Origin: Amycolatopsis suaedae | GTDB lineage: Bacteria > Actinomycetota > Actinomycetes > Mycobacteriales > Pseudonocardiaceae | Direction of reading: 5' to 3' | Assembly (NCBI RefSeq): GCF_004214935.1 | Contig: NZ_SFCC01000002.1 | Location: forward strand, 372,001-436,000 | Length of the DNA: 64,000 nt | In this document: piece after piece, positions 17,243-25,978 of the stretch | Position numbering within the stretch: the stretch's first letter is position 1 | Layout of the letters: every line of letters starts with the position of its first letter | Notes under the pieces: model-generated | What the model saw: only the letters and a program-made list of their open reading frames with translations | Databases searched by the model: none | Told to the model about the DNA's origin: nothing | Program-made: the position numbers and the translations under genes

Positions 17243-18030
17243 TTCTTCCGCGCCACGCCACCGAGCGTCGCGAAGTTCAACGGCTTCAGCGGGGTGTACC
17301 TCGGCCCGTCCGGCCACCATTCGTGCAGGTAGGTCAGGCCGGGCGGGACCAGCTCCAGCCCGTCGAAGAAGCCTTCGATCTGCTCGCGTGCGCGTGGCGT
17401 GACGCCGATCGCCGTGTCGCGGAACGTCCTGGTGACCGCACGCACCGCGTCCCTGGTCTCGCCGCTGTCCTCGGGCTCGAGCAGGTGCGTGAGCGCGACG
17501 TACGACCCCGGGGCCAGTTTGTCGACATAGTTGCGCAGCACCGCCCTGGCCTGGTCGTAGTCGGGCAGGTGGTGCAGCACCCCGCTGACGATCAGCCCGA
17601 CGGGCTGGCCCAGGTCGAGGTGCTTGGCGATGACCGGGTCGGACAGCGTCTCCTCGGGCCGGGTCAGGTCGCTTCCCGCCACGTGCGTGTAGTCGTTGTC
17701 CAGCAGCAGCGCCCTGGAGTGCGCCTGCACCACCGGGTCGTTGTCCACGTAGACGACCCGCGCGTCCCGGTTGGTCTTCTGCGCGACCTCGTGGGTGTTC
17801 TGCGCGGTCGGCAGGCCGGAGCCGAGGTCGATGAACTGCAGAATCCCGATCTTGTCGGCGAGGTACCGGACGGTGCGCAGCATCCAGTGCCGGTTCTCCC
17901 CGGCGACGGTCTTCGCCTCCGGAACGACCCTGACCAGCCGTTCCACCAGGTCACGTTCGGTCTGGTAGTGGTCGCTGCCGTCCAGGAGGGCGTCGTAGAT
18001 GCGGGCGAGGTTCGGCCTGTCGTTGGTCAC
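17239..18030 (-). CDS. SAM-dependent methyltransferase, DUF574 family (second of tandem pair)
   Basis: A 263-residue Rossmann-type methyltransferase of the DUF574 family, abundant in filamentous actinomycetes. It starts near NLARIYDALLDGSDHYQTER, the family signature. The SAM-binding motif is FIDLGSGLPTAQNTHEV and the second strand is RVVYVDNDPVV. The C-terminus ends PLKPLNFATLGGVARKN. GTG 18030 overlaps the stop of the upstream paralogue (GTGA), so the pair is translationally coupled. Substrates of this family are unknown. A third member lies at 50408-51244. Confidence 0.9.
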   Translation of the reverse strand: MTNDRPNLARIYDALLDGSDHYQTERDLVERLVRVVPEAKTVAGENRHWMLRTVRYLADKIGILQFIDLGSGLPTAQNTHEVAQKTNRDARVVYVDNDPVVQAHSRALLLDNDYTHVAGSDLTRPEETLSDPVIAKHLDLGQPVGLIVSGVLHHLPDYDQARAVLRNYVDKLAPGSYVALTHLLEPEDSGETRDAVRAVTRTFRDTAIGVTPRAREQIEGFFDGLELVPPGLTYLHEWWPDGPRYTPLKPLNFATLGGVARKN

Positions 18031-18857
18031 GGTTTGCGCGCCACCCCTCCCAGCGTGATGAAGTTGAGTTTCTCCAGCGGGGTCGTCCGAGGCCCGTCCG
18101 GCCACCATTCGTGCAGGAACGACAAGCCCGGTTCGACCAGCTCCAGGCCTTCGAAGAAGGAGCCGATCTCCTCCCGGGTGCGGTACACCGTGTCCAGCCC
18201 GGTACCGCTGAATCGCTGCTCCAGGCTGCGGGCGACCTCACTCCACTCGCTGCCGTCGGCCGCGTCGAACTGGTGGGCCAGCACCAGGTAGGACCCGGGT
18301 GCCATGGCCTCGGTGTAGGCGTGCACGACCTTGCGTGCCATCGCCAGGTCGGGAATGTGGTGGATGACCGCGCACATAATCAGCCCGATCGGCCGGTCCA
18401 GGTCGAGGTGCTTGGCGATCACCGGATCGCTCAGCGTCTCCTCCACCTGGGTGAGGTCGGCGCCGGCGATGTGCGTGAAGTCGTTCTCCACCAGCAGGGC
18501 CCTGGCGTGTGCCTGCACCACCGGGTCGTGGTCGACGTAGACGACCGTGGCCTCGGCGTTGTTCTTCTGCGCCACCTGGTGGGTGTTCTGCGCCGTCGGC
18601 AGGCCGGAGCCCAGGTCGAGGAACTGGTCGATGCCGACCCGGTCGGCCAGGAACCGCACCGTCCTGATCAGCCACTGCCGAGCCTCGAGCGCCATGGCGG
18701 GCGCCTCCGGCACGAACTCCATTATCTGCCGCAACACCGCCCGGTCGACCTCGTAGTGGTCGTGTCCACCCAGCAGCGCGTCGAACACCCGCGCGATGCT
18801 CGGCTGATCGAAGTCGATCTGAACCGGCGCGCGGTCGTCGCTTGCGGAGGTGGTCAT
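18027..18857 (-). CDS. SAM-dependent methyltransferase, DUF574 family (first of tandem pair)
   Basis: A 276-residue paralogue of the downstream gene. It has SIARVFDALLGGHDHYEVDR, the SAM motif FLDLGSGLPTAQNTHQV, VVYVDHDPVVQAHARALL and the same C-terminal GGVARKP ending. Long identical stretches with the next gene point to a tandem duplication. ATG 18857 is the most likely start; an in-frame GTG lies 6 nt further upstream. The target is unknown. Members of this family often sit near XRE/DUF397 regulators, as the third copy in this window does. Confidence 0.9.
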   Translation of the reverse strand: MTTSASDDRAPVQIDFDQPSIARVFDALLGGHDHYEVDRAVLRQIMEFVPEAPAMALEARQWLIRTVRFLADRVGIDQFLDLGSGLPTAQNTHQVAQKNNAEATVVYVDHDPVVQAHARALLVENDFTHIAGADLTQVEETLSDPVIAKHLDLDRPIGLIMCAVIHHIPDLAMARKVVHAYTEAMAPGSYLVLAHQFDAADGSEWSEVARSLEQRFSGTGLDTVYRTREEIGSFFEGLELVEPGLSFLHEWWPDGPRTTPLEKLNFITLGGVARKP

Positions 18858-18946
18858 CGACACCCCAGACGGGCCAACGGGCGACACGGACGGTGCTCAG
18901 TTTATGACATGGCGCACAGCGTGAGTATGCGGTTCACCGACGCGCC

Positions 18947-19525
18947 CTAATCCAGGACCTCATGAGCCGTGGCGACACCCAGCCAGCGGTGTGCCCGCAA
19001 CCCCGCCACTCGCGCTCCGTCCACATTGGACTGGCGGTCGTCGAAGAACAGGCAGTCGCCGGGTTCGGCGCCCAGTCGTTCGACCAGCAGTTCGAAGATC
19101 TGCCGGTCCGGCTTCGCCATGCCGAGGTCCCCGGAGAACAGCAGGTGACGGAAATGCCTGGTCCAGGGCTGCTTCTCGACCCAGCGGCCGAACGAGGACG
19201 AGGCGTTGGACAGCAGCGCCAGCGCGGCACCGGCCTCGTCGAGTGCCTCCAGCAGTTCGATGACCGCGGGATCGGTCCGGCCCCATCCCTCGACGTCGAT
19301 CTCGGCCAGTTCCTCGGCGAACCGGGCGTCGACCGCGACGCCCAGCTGGTCACCGACGGCCTGCCAGTACTCCAGGTCGGTGGTGCCCCGGTCGTAGTCG
19401 TCCCGGTGTGCCCAGTACGCCTGCTCGAACCCGCCGAGCGGAACGCCGAGCCGGTTCGCCAGGTCGGGCAGCGCGGTCGTCCGCTGCACGATGACCTCGC
19501 CGTAGTCGAAAACCACCCAGTGCAC
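18947..19525 (-). CDS. HAD family phosphatase, YihX-like
   Basis: A 192-residue haloacid dehalogenase-superfamily hydrolase. Motif I reads VFDYGEVI: the nucleophile Asp is present and the +2 position is Gly instead of Asp, as in the YihX-like branch (FDLGNVI in E. coli YihX). Motif II is LLSNASSS, motif III is AKPDRQIF and motif IV is CLFFDDRQSNVDGA. This is a complete active site for a small phosphatase. The substrate is undetermined; sugar phosphates are typical for the branch. The gene lies 9 bp after the threonine aldolase stop on the same strand, so they probably share a transcript. Confidence 0.85.
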   Translation of the reverse strand: MHWVVFDYGEVIVQRTTALPDLANRLGVPLGGFEQAYWAHRDDYDRGTTDLEYWQAVGDQLGVAVDARFAEELAEIDVEGWGRTDPAVIELLEALDEAGAALALLSNASSSFGRWVEKQPWTRHFRHLLFSGDLGMAKPDRQIFELLVERLGAEPGDCLFFDDRQSNVDGARVAGLRAHRWLGVATAHEVLD

Positions 19526-19534
19526 GCATACTCC

Positions 19535-20560
<1,026 letters not shown>

Positions 20561-20625
20561 GGTTGGATCACATCACACCGTTAGTAAAGCGTTCAACGGC
20601 GAGCGCTCGAGTAGATCCATCGGCC

Positions 20626-20656
20626 GGACCATGCAACCGTGGAGAGGTTGCGGTCC
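20626..20656. promoter_or_regulatory. Bulged inverted repeat before the sigma-factor gene
   Basis: ggacc (20626-20630) and gcaacc (20633-20638) pair with ggttgc (20646-20651) and ggtcc (20652-20656). A 2-nt bulge lies on the left arm. It is 42 bp before the GTG of the sigma factor and could be an operator or a 5' UTR stem. Confidence 0.4.
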
Positions 20657-20698
20657 GTCTTCCCCCACGAACAACCCAACGAGCGGAGAGCCAACCGC

Positions 20699-21205
20699 GT
20701 GAACCAGCGCGACGAGGAGGAGTTCGCGGAGTACTTCGCGGCCAAGCGCGACTTCGCGCGCCGGACCGCGTACCTGCTCTGTGGCGACTGGCACCGGGCC
20801 GACGACCTGGCTCAGACGGCGTTCGTCGCGTTGCACCGGCGCTGGCGCAAGATCAGGGACCGGGCGGCGACCGACGCCTACCTGCGCAAGACGCTGGTCC
20901 GCGCGGCCATCGACGAGTCCCGGCGGCCGTGGCGGCGGGAGCGGCAGGTCGAGGAACTGCCCGAGGCGCCGGCAGGCGAGCGGGTCGACGACCGGGTGGC
21001 CACCCGGCAGGACCTGCTGGACGGCCTGCGCAGGGTGCCGCCGAGGCAGCGTGCGGTGCTGGTGCTCCGGTACTTCGAGGGGTTGGACGTCAGCGGAGTC
21101 GCCAAGGCACTCGGCTGCAGCGAAGGGACCGTGAAGAGCCAGACCGCGCGTGGGTTGGCGAACCTGCGCGACGAGCTGGGCGAGGAGGTGGACACACATG
21201 GATGA
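20699..21205 (+). CDS. SigE family RNA polymerase sigma factor
   Basis: ECF-type sigma factor of 168 residues. Region 2 is FAEYFAAKRDFARRTAYLLCG...ADDLAQTAFVALHRRW; region 4 is RQRAVLVLRYFEGLDVSGVAKALGCSEGTVKSQ with a clear helix-turn-helix. This matches the actinobacterial SigE-family branch (SACE/Streptomyces type, not E. coli sigma-E). GTG 20699 is chosen because it begins the conserved EEFAEYFAAKRDF segment. It overlaps by 8 bp a gene for a single-pass membrane protein that is its likely partner. The signal and regulon are unknown. Confidence 0.9.
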   Translation: MNQRDEEEFAEYFAAKRDFARRTAYLLCGDWHRADDLAQTAFVALHRRWRKIRDRAATDAYLRKTLVRAAIDESRRPWRRERQVEELPEAPAGERVDDRVATRQDLLDGLRRVPPRQRAVLVLRYFEGLDVSGVAKALGCSEGTVKSQTARGLANLRDELGEEVDTHG

Positions 21206-21899
21206 CCGCGAACTGGAGACGCTGTTCCGGACGGCGCCCGGTGACGCCCCCGCGCCCACGTTCACCCTCGACGACGTGACCGCCCGGTCGCGCAGGCAGA
21301 CCGCGCGCCGCCGGTCGACGATCATCGCCGCCTGCGGCTTCGTCGTGGTGGTCGGGCTCGGTGCCGGTGTGCTCGGCCTGGCCGGATCGACCGAGCAGAC
21401 GGCCAGTGCCCCGGGGATGGCGCAGCAGGAGCAACCCAACGGGGTACCCGCGCGTCCACCTGAAGACCGCGTACCCATGGAAATGGAAAGTGTCCCTCCC
21501 CAGTCGCCCATGCAGGGGGGCACTGGGACAGGGGATAACGGCCCTCGGGCCGACAGCACCTTCGGGTGCGACAAGGTGGACCGGGAGCTCGCCACCGCCC
21601 TCGCTGGCGAGCTCCCGGCCACCGGATCGACCGAGGCGTCACCCGGTCGTGTGTGTACGACGGGCGCCCGTTCCGCCGGGTTCCCGGTCGCCGGCGGGTT
21701 CGTCTCGGCCACCGTCTTCCCGCCCGGTACGACCGTCCAGCTACCGCCGCTGACCAACGGGGCGCTTCCGGTCGAGACGTTCGGCGCCTCGGGCAGGCGG
21801 ATCCTGGTGTTGAGCGAGCCCGCGCCCGGTTCGTCCGTTCCGCCGGTGGCCGAACGGGACGCCCAGCGGATCGCCGATACGCTGGCCGCACGTTTCTGA
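21198..21899 (+). CDS. Single-pass membrane protein, likely partner of the sigma factor
   Basis: A 233-residue protein: a cytosolic head of about 38 residues (DDRELETLFRTAPGDAPAPTF), an Arg-rich flank, one membrane helix (about 39-62) and an extracellular Pro/Ser-rich, Cys-containing domain. The head carries the ELETLFRTAP pattern seen in proteins encoded after SigE-family sigma factors. No zinc-binding HxxxCxxC anti-sigma motif is present. The overlap with the sigma gene implies co-translation, so an anti-sigma or sensor role is plausible. It is not proven by sequence. Confidence 0.65.
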   Translation: MDDRELETLFRTAPGDAPAPTFTLDDVTARSRRQTARRRSTIIAACGFVVVVGLGAGVLGLAGSTEQTASAPGMAQQEQPNGVPARPPEDRVPMEMESVPPQSPMQGGTGTGDNGPRADSTFGCDKVDRELATALAGELPATGSTEASPGRVCTTGARSAGFPVAGGFVSATVFPPGTTVQLPPLTNGALPVETFGASGRRILVLSEPAPGSSVPPVAERDAQRIADTLAARF

Positions 21900-21927
21900 T
21901 CGGCCCCTACCTGGCAAAATGAGCTGA

Positions 21928-22521
21928 ATGACCGCAGCCGCGAGTACCCCGAAGGGCGAGCGCAGGCGCGCCGAGCTGGTCGAGGCGGCGGCCGCGTTGC
22001 TCGCCGAGAGCGGGTTCGACGCCATCCGGCACCGGGCGGTCGCCGAGCGGGCCGGGTTACCGCTGGCGTCCACGACGTACTACTTCGGTTCCCTCGAAGA
22101 GCTGGTCACCGCGGCCGTCGAACGGCACTCCCGGCGCGAACTCGCCAACGGCAGGGCCTGCCTGGAGCGGATGGAGCCCGGTGCGCGGGACGTCACCGCG
22201 CTGGTGGACCTGGTGCTGGAGCTGCTGCTCGGTCCCGTCCAGGACGACCACGAGGCCGACGCGGAGGCGGTGCTGCTGCGGTACGAGCGGCTGGTCGCCA
22301 CCGGCAGGCGGACCTACCTGCGCCCGCTGATGCGGACCCTGTCGGCCGAGCTGAACCAGCTGCTCACGGAGATCTTCGCCCGTGCGGGGGCGCCGAAGGA
22401 GCCGGCCGAGCTGGAGCGGCTGGTCGCGCTGGTCGACGGCGCGGTGGTGAACGCCCTGATCGCCGTCGACCCGAACCCCCGCGCCGCCGCCGTCCGGATG
22501 CTCACGACGGCGCTGTCGTGA
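21928..22521 (+). CDS. TetR family transcriptional regulator
   Basis: A 197-residue one-component regulator. The N-terminal DNA-binding domain reads RRAELVEAAAALLAESGFDAIRHRAVAERAGLPLASTTYYFGSLEELV, with the usual recognition helix and TTYYF turn. The C-terminal ligand-binding region is helical and not informative. It lies 28 bp after the sigma-partner gene and 19 bp before purB. Its target is not evident. The close spacing to purB suggests convenience rather than function, because purB has its own -10 hexamer. Confidence 0.88.
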   Translation: MTAAASTPKGERRRAELVEAAAALLAESGFDAIRHRAVAERAGLPLASTTYYFGSLEELVTAAVERHSRRELANGRACLERMEPGARDVTALVDLVLELLLGPVQDDHEADAEAVLLRYERLVATGRRTYLRPLMRTLSAELNQLLTEIFARAGAPKEPAELERLVALVDGAVVNALIAVDPNPRAAAVRMLTTALS

Positions 22522-22528
22522 GGCCATT

Positions 22529-22534
22529 TACGCT
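22529..22534 (+). promoter_or_regulatory. -10 hexamer of a leaderless purB promoter
   Basis: TACGCT ends 6 nt before GTG 22541 and there is no ribosome site. This matches the arrangement at purD and purL. Confidence 0.5.
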
Positions 22535-22540
22535 GGCACC

Positions 22541-23968
22541 GTGAGTAAGCCGCGCATTCCCAACGTTCTCGCCGGTCGCTACGCCTCGGCCGAGCTGGTG
22601 GCGCTCTGGTCGCCCGAGTACAAGGTCCGGCTGGAGCGCGAGCTCTGGCTGGCGGTGCTGCGGGCGCAGCGCGAGCTGGGCGTCGACGTTCCCGACGGCG
22701 TCATCGAGGACTACGAGCGGGTGCTCGACCAGGTGAACCTCGACTCGATCGCCGCACGCGAGCGCGTCACCCGGCACGACGTGAAGGCGCGGATCGAGGA
22801 GTTCAACGCCCTCGCCGGTCACGAGCACGTCCACAAGGGAATGACCTCGCGCGACCTCACCGAGAACGTCGAGCAGTTGCAGTGCCGGCGTTCGCTGGAG
22901 CTGGTGCGCGGCCGTGCCGCGGCGGTGCTGAGCAGGCTGGCCGCGCTCGCCGTCGAGCACTCCGACCTGGTCATGGCAGGCCGGTCGCACAACGTCGCCG
23001 CGCAGGCGACCACGCTCGGCAAGCGGTTCGCCACCGCGGCCGACGAGCTGCTCGTCGCGTTCGAGCGGCTGGAGCAGCTCATCGCGCGTTACCCGCTGCG
23101 GGGCATCAAGGGTCCGGTCGGCACCGCGCAGGACATGCTCGACCTCCTCGGCGACCAGTCCACTGTGGACCGTTTGGAGGACAGGGTTGCCGAGCACCTC
23201 GGGTTCGACCGCAGGTTCACCAGCGTCGGCCAGGTGTATCCGCGCTCGCTGGACTTCGACGTCCTGTCCACCGTGGTCCAGCTCGCGGCGGCGCCGTCCA
23301 GCCTGGCCAAGACGATCCGGCTGATGGCCGGGCACGAGCTGGTGACCGAGGGCTTCAAGCCGGGCCAGGTCGGCTCGTCGGCCATGCCGCACAAGATGAA
23401 CACGCGTTCCTGCGAGCGGGTCAACGGCCTCGCCGTGGTGCTGCGTGGCTACCTGTCGATGGTCGGCGAGCTGGCCGGTGACCAGTGGAACGAGGGCGAT
23501 GTGTCCGACTCGGTGGTGCGCCGGGTCGCGTTGCCGGACGCGTTCTTCGCGCTGGACGGCCTGTTCGAGACGTTTCTCACGGTGCTCGACGAGTTCGGCG
23601 CCTACCCGGCGGTCGTCGGCCGGGAGCTGGCGCGTTACCTGCCGTTCCTGGCCACCACCAAGGTGCTGATGGCCGCGGTGCGCGCGGGCGTCGGCAGGGA
23701 GACCGCGCACGAGGCGATCAAGGAGAACGCCGTCGCCGTCGCGCTGGCGATGCGCGAGGAGGGCAGCGGGGAGAACGACCTGGTCGCGCGGCTCGCCGCA
23801 GACGACCGGTTGCCGCTGGACGCGGGCGACCTGGACAAGCTGCTGGCCGACCCGCTGTCGTTCGCCGGGCTCGCACCGGCGCAGGTGGAGACCGTCGCGC
23901 GGCGGGTGGCCGACGTCCTCTCCCGCTACCCCGAAGCGGCGGCGTACGTACCGCAGCCAATCCTCTAG
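22541..23968 (+). CDS. purB: Adenylosuccinate lyase
   Basis: Cleaves SAICAR to AICAR and adenylosuccinate to AMP, releasing fumarate, in the purine pathway. The 475-residue protein belongs to the fumarase/aspartase superfamily. The signature loop is GSSAMPHKMNTRSCE (about residue 280). The other two conserved regions are GHEHVHKGMTSRDLTEN and VMAGRSHNVAAQATTLGKR. The C-terminus is VPQPIL. The last 18 bp of the gene recur as a direct repeat 283 bp downstream, flanking a repeat element. Confidence 0.96.
   Translation: MSKPRIPNVLAGRYASAELVALWSPEYKVRLERELWLAVLRAQRELGVDVPDGVIEDYERVLDQVNLDSIAARERVTRHDVKARIEEFNALAGHEHVHKGMTSRDLTENVEQLQCRRSLELVRGRAAAVLSRLAALAVEHSDLVMAGRSHNVAAQATTLGKRFATAADELLVAFERLEQLIARYPLRGIKGPVGTAQDMLDLLGDQSTVDRLEDRVAEHLGFDRRFTSVGQVYPRSLDFDVLSTVVQLAAAPSSLAKTIRLMAGHELVTEGFKPGQVGSSAMPHKMNTRSCERVNGLAVVLRGYLSMVGELAGDQWNEGDVSDSVVRRVALPDAFFALDGLFETFLTVLDEFGAYPAVVGRELARYLPFLATTKVLMAAVRAGVGRETAHEAIKENAVAVALAMREEGSGENDLVARLAADDRLPLDAGDLDKLLADPLSFAGLAPAQVETVARRVADVLSRYPEAAAYVPQPIL
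23158..23170. repeat. Example of the recurrent palindrome RTCCANNNTGGAC
   Basis: GTCCACTGTGGAC inside purB. The pattern RTCCANNNTGGAC also occurs at 1755, 19019, 29205, 32305, 32977, 38631, 41095, 57908, 58081 and 63513 (start positions). Most are inside genes on either strand. Most centres are A/T-containing (CTG/CAG, CAA, CAT, AAG), which is unlike the surrounding GC-rich codon use. Confidence 0.7.
23951..23968 (+). repeat. Left 18-bp direct repeat, the 3' end of purB
   Basis: The last six codons of purB (PQPIL plus stop). The same 18 bp, with one mismatch, recur at 24252-24269 on the far side of repeat copy B. This is as expected for a duplicated target or attachment site. Confidence 0.75.
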
Positions 23969-23994
23969 CGGCGGCGCGGCCGAGCGTCAAAGCA

Positions 23995-24249
23995 CGTGAA
24001 GGCCACCTTCATTACATGAGACGTCAGGGCCTCGGCGAAGTCGTGGGCAGCGACGGCCTGGGCCGTCGGCAGGGGCGCCATGGTTGCGTCTTGCGCAAGT
24101 ATGGTGCCGTTGGTGGCAGCAAGGTGCCGGGGGTGTTGTCTCGTTCGTGGTGGCTGGTGGCTGGTGGTGTGGGTGTGCTGGCTGGTGCCGGTGTGGCAGG
24201 TGTGCCCGCGTAGCGGGTTCGCGTCGGGTACGTGAAGGTGGCCTTCACG
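23995..24249 (-). mobile_element. Dispersed hairpin-bounded repeat, copy B
   Basis: A 255-bp non-coding element. Its ends are 17-bp inverted repeats (cgtgaaggccaccttca at 23995-24011 and its complement at 24233-24249). Each end is also a small hairpin, tgaagg/ccttca with a 3-nt loop. Read on the minus strand its core aligns closely with copy D (52486-52650) and shares gccaacggcaccat-like blocks with copies A and C. No transposase or long credible frame is present, so it resembles a MITE. It lies between purB and what looks like the purB terminator. Confidence 0.75.
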
Positions 24250-24251
24250 AG

Positions 24252-24269
24252 CCGCAGCCGATCCTCTAG
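24252..24269 (+). repeat. Right 18-bp direct repeat, copy of the purB 3' end
   Basis: It matches 23951-23968 at 17 of 18 positions, including the stop codon. It is followed after 5 bp by a terminator hairpin, so this copy is in the position where purB would have ended before the element arrived. Confidence 0.75.
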
Positions 24270-24274
24270 TGACC

Positions 24275-24293
24275 AAGCCCACCACGGGCTTTT
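24275..24293 (+). terminator. Rho-independent terminator, probably ancestral for purB
   Basis: Stem aagccc (24275-24280) with gggctt (24286-24291), a 5-nt loop and a short T tail. It follows the second copy of the purB 3' end rather than the real purB stop. Confidence 0.65.
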
Positions 24294-24332
24294 CACACTC
24301 TGGGACGAGGTTCGCCGGGCGGGCGTGATCCC

Positions 24333-24360
24333 TACTGTGGGCGCGAATCCCCGCGCCCAC
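24333..24360 (+). promoter_or_regulatory. Promoter hexamer with 5' stem before the amino-acid ABC operon
   Basis: TACTGT (24333-24338) is a good -10 hexamer. It runs directly into a 9-bp hairpin, 24337-24345 with 24352-24360, with a 6-nt loop. The first gene of the ABC operon begins at 24386. The stem would sit at the 5' end of the message. Confidence 0.4.
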
Positions 24361-24385
24361 AGGCGCCCGAACCCTGGAATGACTG

Positions 24386-25201
24386 ATGCGATCCATGCTG
24401 TCCCGAATACTGGCGGTCGCCGTCGCGAGTGCCGCCGTGCTCGCCGGCTGCGGCAGCGGCGAAGCCGCAGGCGGCACGCTGCGGGTGGGTACCCTCACCG
24501 ACGCACCGCCGTCGATCTACCTGGAGAACGGCAACTACACCGGCTACGACAACGAACTGCTGCGCGAGATCGCCCGCCGGGAGGGCTTCCAGGTCGAGTT
24601 CGTCGGTACCGAGTTCGCCGGCCTGCTGGCCAATGTGGCCAACCACACGTTCGACATCGGCAGCTCGACGATCTCCACCACCGACGAGCGCAAGAAGACC
24701 GTGGCGTTCAGTAACGGCTACAGCACCGGCTTCACGACGATCGTCACCAGGAAGGGCGCGGGGCTGACCCAGGTCGGGCAGTTCGCCGGCAAGCGGATCG
24801 GCGCCGTGCAGGGTTCGGTGCAGGACGAGTTCGCGACGAAGAAGGTGCCCGGCGCGCAGGTCGTGCGGTTCCCCGACTACAACGCCGGTTTCGCCCAGCT
24901 GCGGAACGGGACGCTGGACGGCTGGGTGGTGCCCAAGGACATCGGGCACCGCTACCTGGAGCAGAACCCGAACGAACCGCTGGAGTTCGGATACACCGTC
25001 GAGACGAAGGACACGCCGTCGGCGTTCGCCGTGCGCAAGGGCAACACCGAGCTGCTGGACAAGCTCAACCGCGGCCTGGCCGCAGCCATCGCCGACGGCA
25101 CGGTGAAGCGGCTGCACGCCCAGTTCTTCAAGAACGAACCGCTGCCTGCCGAGCTGGAGCCGGGCGGTCCCGGCCTGCCCGTCACCAACCCCGCGAGCTG
25201 A
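24386..25201 (+). CDS. Amino-acid ABC transporter substrate-binding lipoprotein, first of two
   Basis: Extracytoplasmic receptor of the SBP family 3 type (polar amino acids). The 271-residue protein has a lipobox VLAGC near residue 22. The mature part starts LRVGTLTDAPPSIYLENGNY, followed by GYDNELLREIARREGFQVEF and DIGSSTISTTDERKKTV, all family-3 landmarks. It is 12 bp upstream of a close paralogue, and the operon continues with one permease and one ATPase gene. The two receptors could widen the substrate range of one channel. The ligand is not known. Confidence 0.88.
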   Translation: MRSMLSRILAVAVASAAVLAGCGSGEAAGGTLRVGTLTDAPPSIYLENGNYTGYDNELLREIARREGFQVEFVGTEFAGLLANVANHTFDIGSSTISTTDERKKTVAFSNGYSTGFTTIVTRKGAGLTQVGQFAGKRIGAVQGSVQDEFATKKVPGAQVVRFPDYNAGFAQLRNGTLDGWVVPKDIGHRYLEQNPNEPLEFGYTVETKDTPSAFAVRKGNTELLDKLNRGLAAAIADGTVKRLHAQFFKNEPLPAELEPGGPGLPVTNPAS

Positions 25202-25213
25202 GTGAGGACGACC

Positions 25214-25978
25214 ATGCGCAAGACAATCATCACCGTGCTCGCCGCCGCGCTGGCACTCGCCGGATGCGGCGGGGGCGACAGCGACACCCTGCGGGTCGGC
25301 ACGCTCGGCGACGCGCCGCCGAACATCTACGTCGAGAACGGCAACTACACCGGGTTCGACAACGAGCTGCTCAAGGCCATCGCCGCCAAGCAGAACCTGA
25401 AGGTCGAGTTCTCCGCCACCGAGTTCTCCTCGCTGCTGGGGCAGGTCGCCAACGGGCAGTTCGACATCGGCAGCTCGGCCATCGCGCAGACCGACGAGCG
25501 GAAGAAGAACGTGGACTTCTCCGCGCCGTACAACTTCGAGGTCATGAGCATCCAGACGAAGGAAGGCTCGCCGGTCACCGACGAGGCTTCCCTTGCGGGC
25601 AAGCGGATCGCGGTGATCCAGGGCACGGTCGGCGACCGCTGGCTCACCACGACGGTGCCTGCCGCGCAGGCCGTCCGGTTCCCGGACTACGCCGCCGCAC
25701 TCGGTGCGCTGAAGTCCGGTTCGGTCGAGGGCTACATTCTCGATCTGACCATCGCCGAGAAGAACGTCGCCGCCAACCCGGACGTCAAGCTGAAGGTCAC
25801 CAAGTCGTTCACCACCGACGTCCCGCACGGGTTCGCCGTGCGCAAGGGCAACGGCGAGCTGCTCGGCAAGCTCAACGCCGGGCTGGAGCAGGTGATCGCC
25901 GACGGCACCTGGGCGCGGCTGCACCAGCAGTTCCTGCCGAGCGCCCCGGTCGACCCGCGGTTCCAGGGGAAGTCCTAA
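25214..25978 (+). CDS. Amino-acid ABC transporter substrate-binding lipoprotein, second of two
   Basis: A paralogue of the preceding protein, 254 residues, with lipobox ALAGC near residue 19. The mature N-terminus LRVGTLGDAPPNIYVENGNY repeats the first receptor almost word for word. FDIGSSAIAQTDERKKNVDF and the C-terminal HGFAVRKGNGELLGKLN also match. ATG 25214 is preferred over GTG 25202 because GAGGA lies just before it. The permease start directly follows its stop. Duplication and divergence within the operon is the simplest reading. Confidence 0.88.
   Translation: MRKTIITVLAAALALAGCGGGDSDTLRVGTLGDAPPNIYVENGNYTGFDNELLKAIAAKQNLKVEFSATEFSSLLGQVANGQFDIGSSAIAQTDERKKNVDFSAPYNFEVMSIQTKEGSPVTDEASLAGKRIAVIQGTVGDRWLTTTVPAAQAVRFPDYAAALGALKSGSVEGYILDLTIAEKNVAANPDVKLKVTKSFTTDVPHGFAVRKGNGELLGKLNAGLEQVIADGTWARLHQQFLPSAPVDPRFQGKS

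Noticed and set aside
24084..24269. Small plus-strand frame ending ...EPQPIL, like the PurB C-terminus
   Set aside because: The match comes from the 18-bp direct repeat that flanks repeat copy B. The rest lies inside the non-coding element and has no ribosome site.
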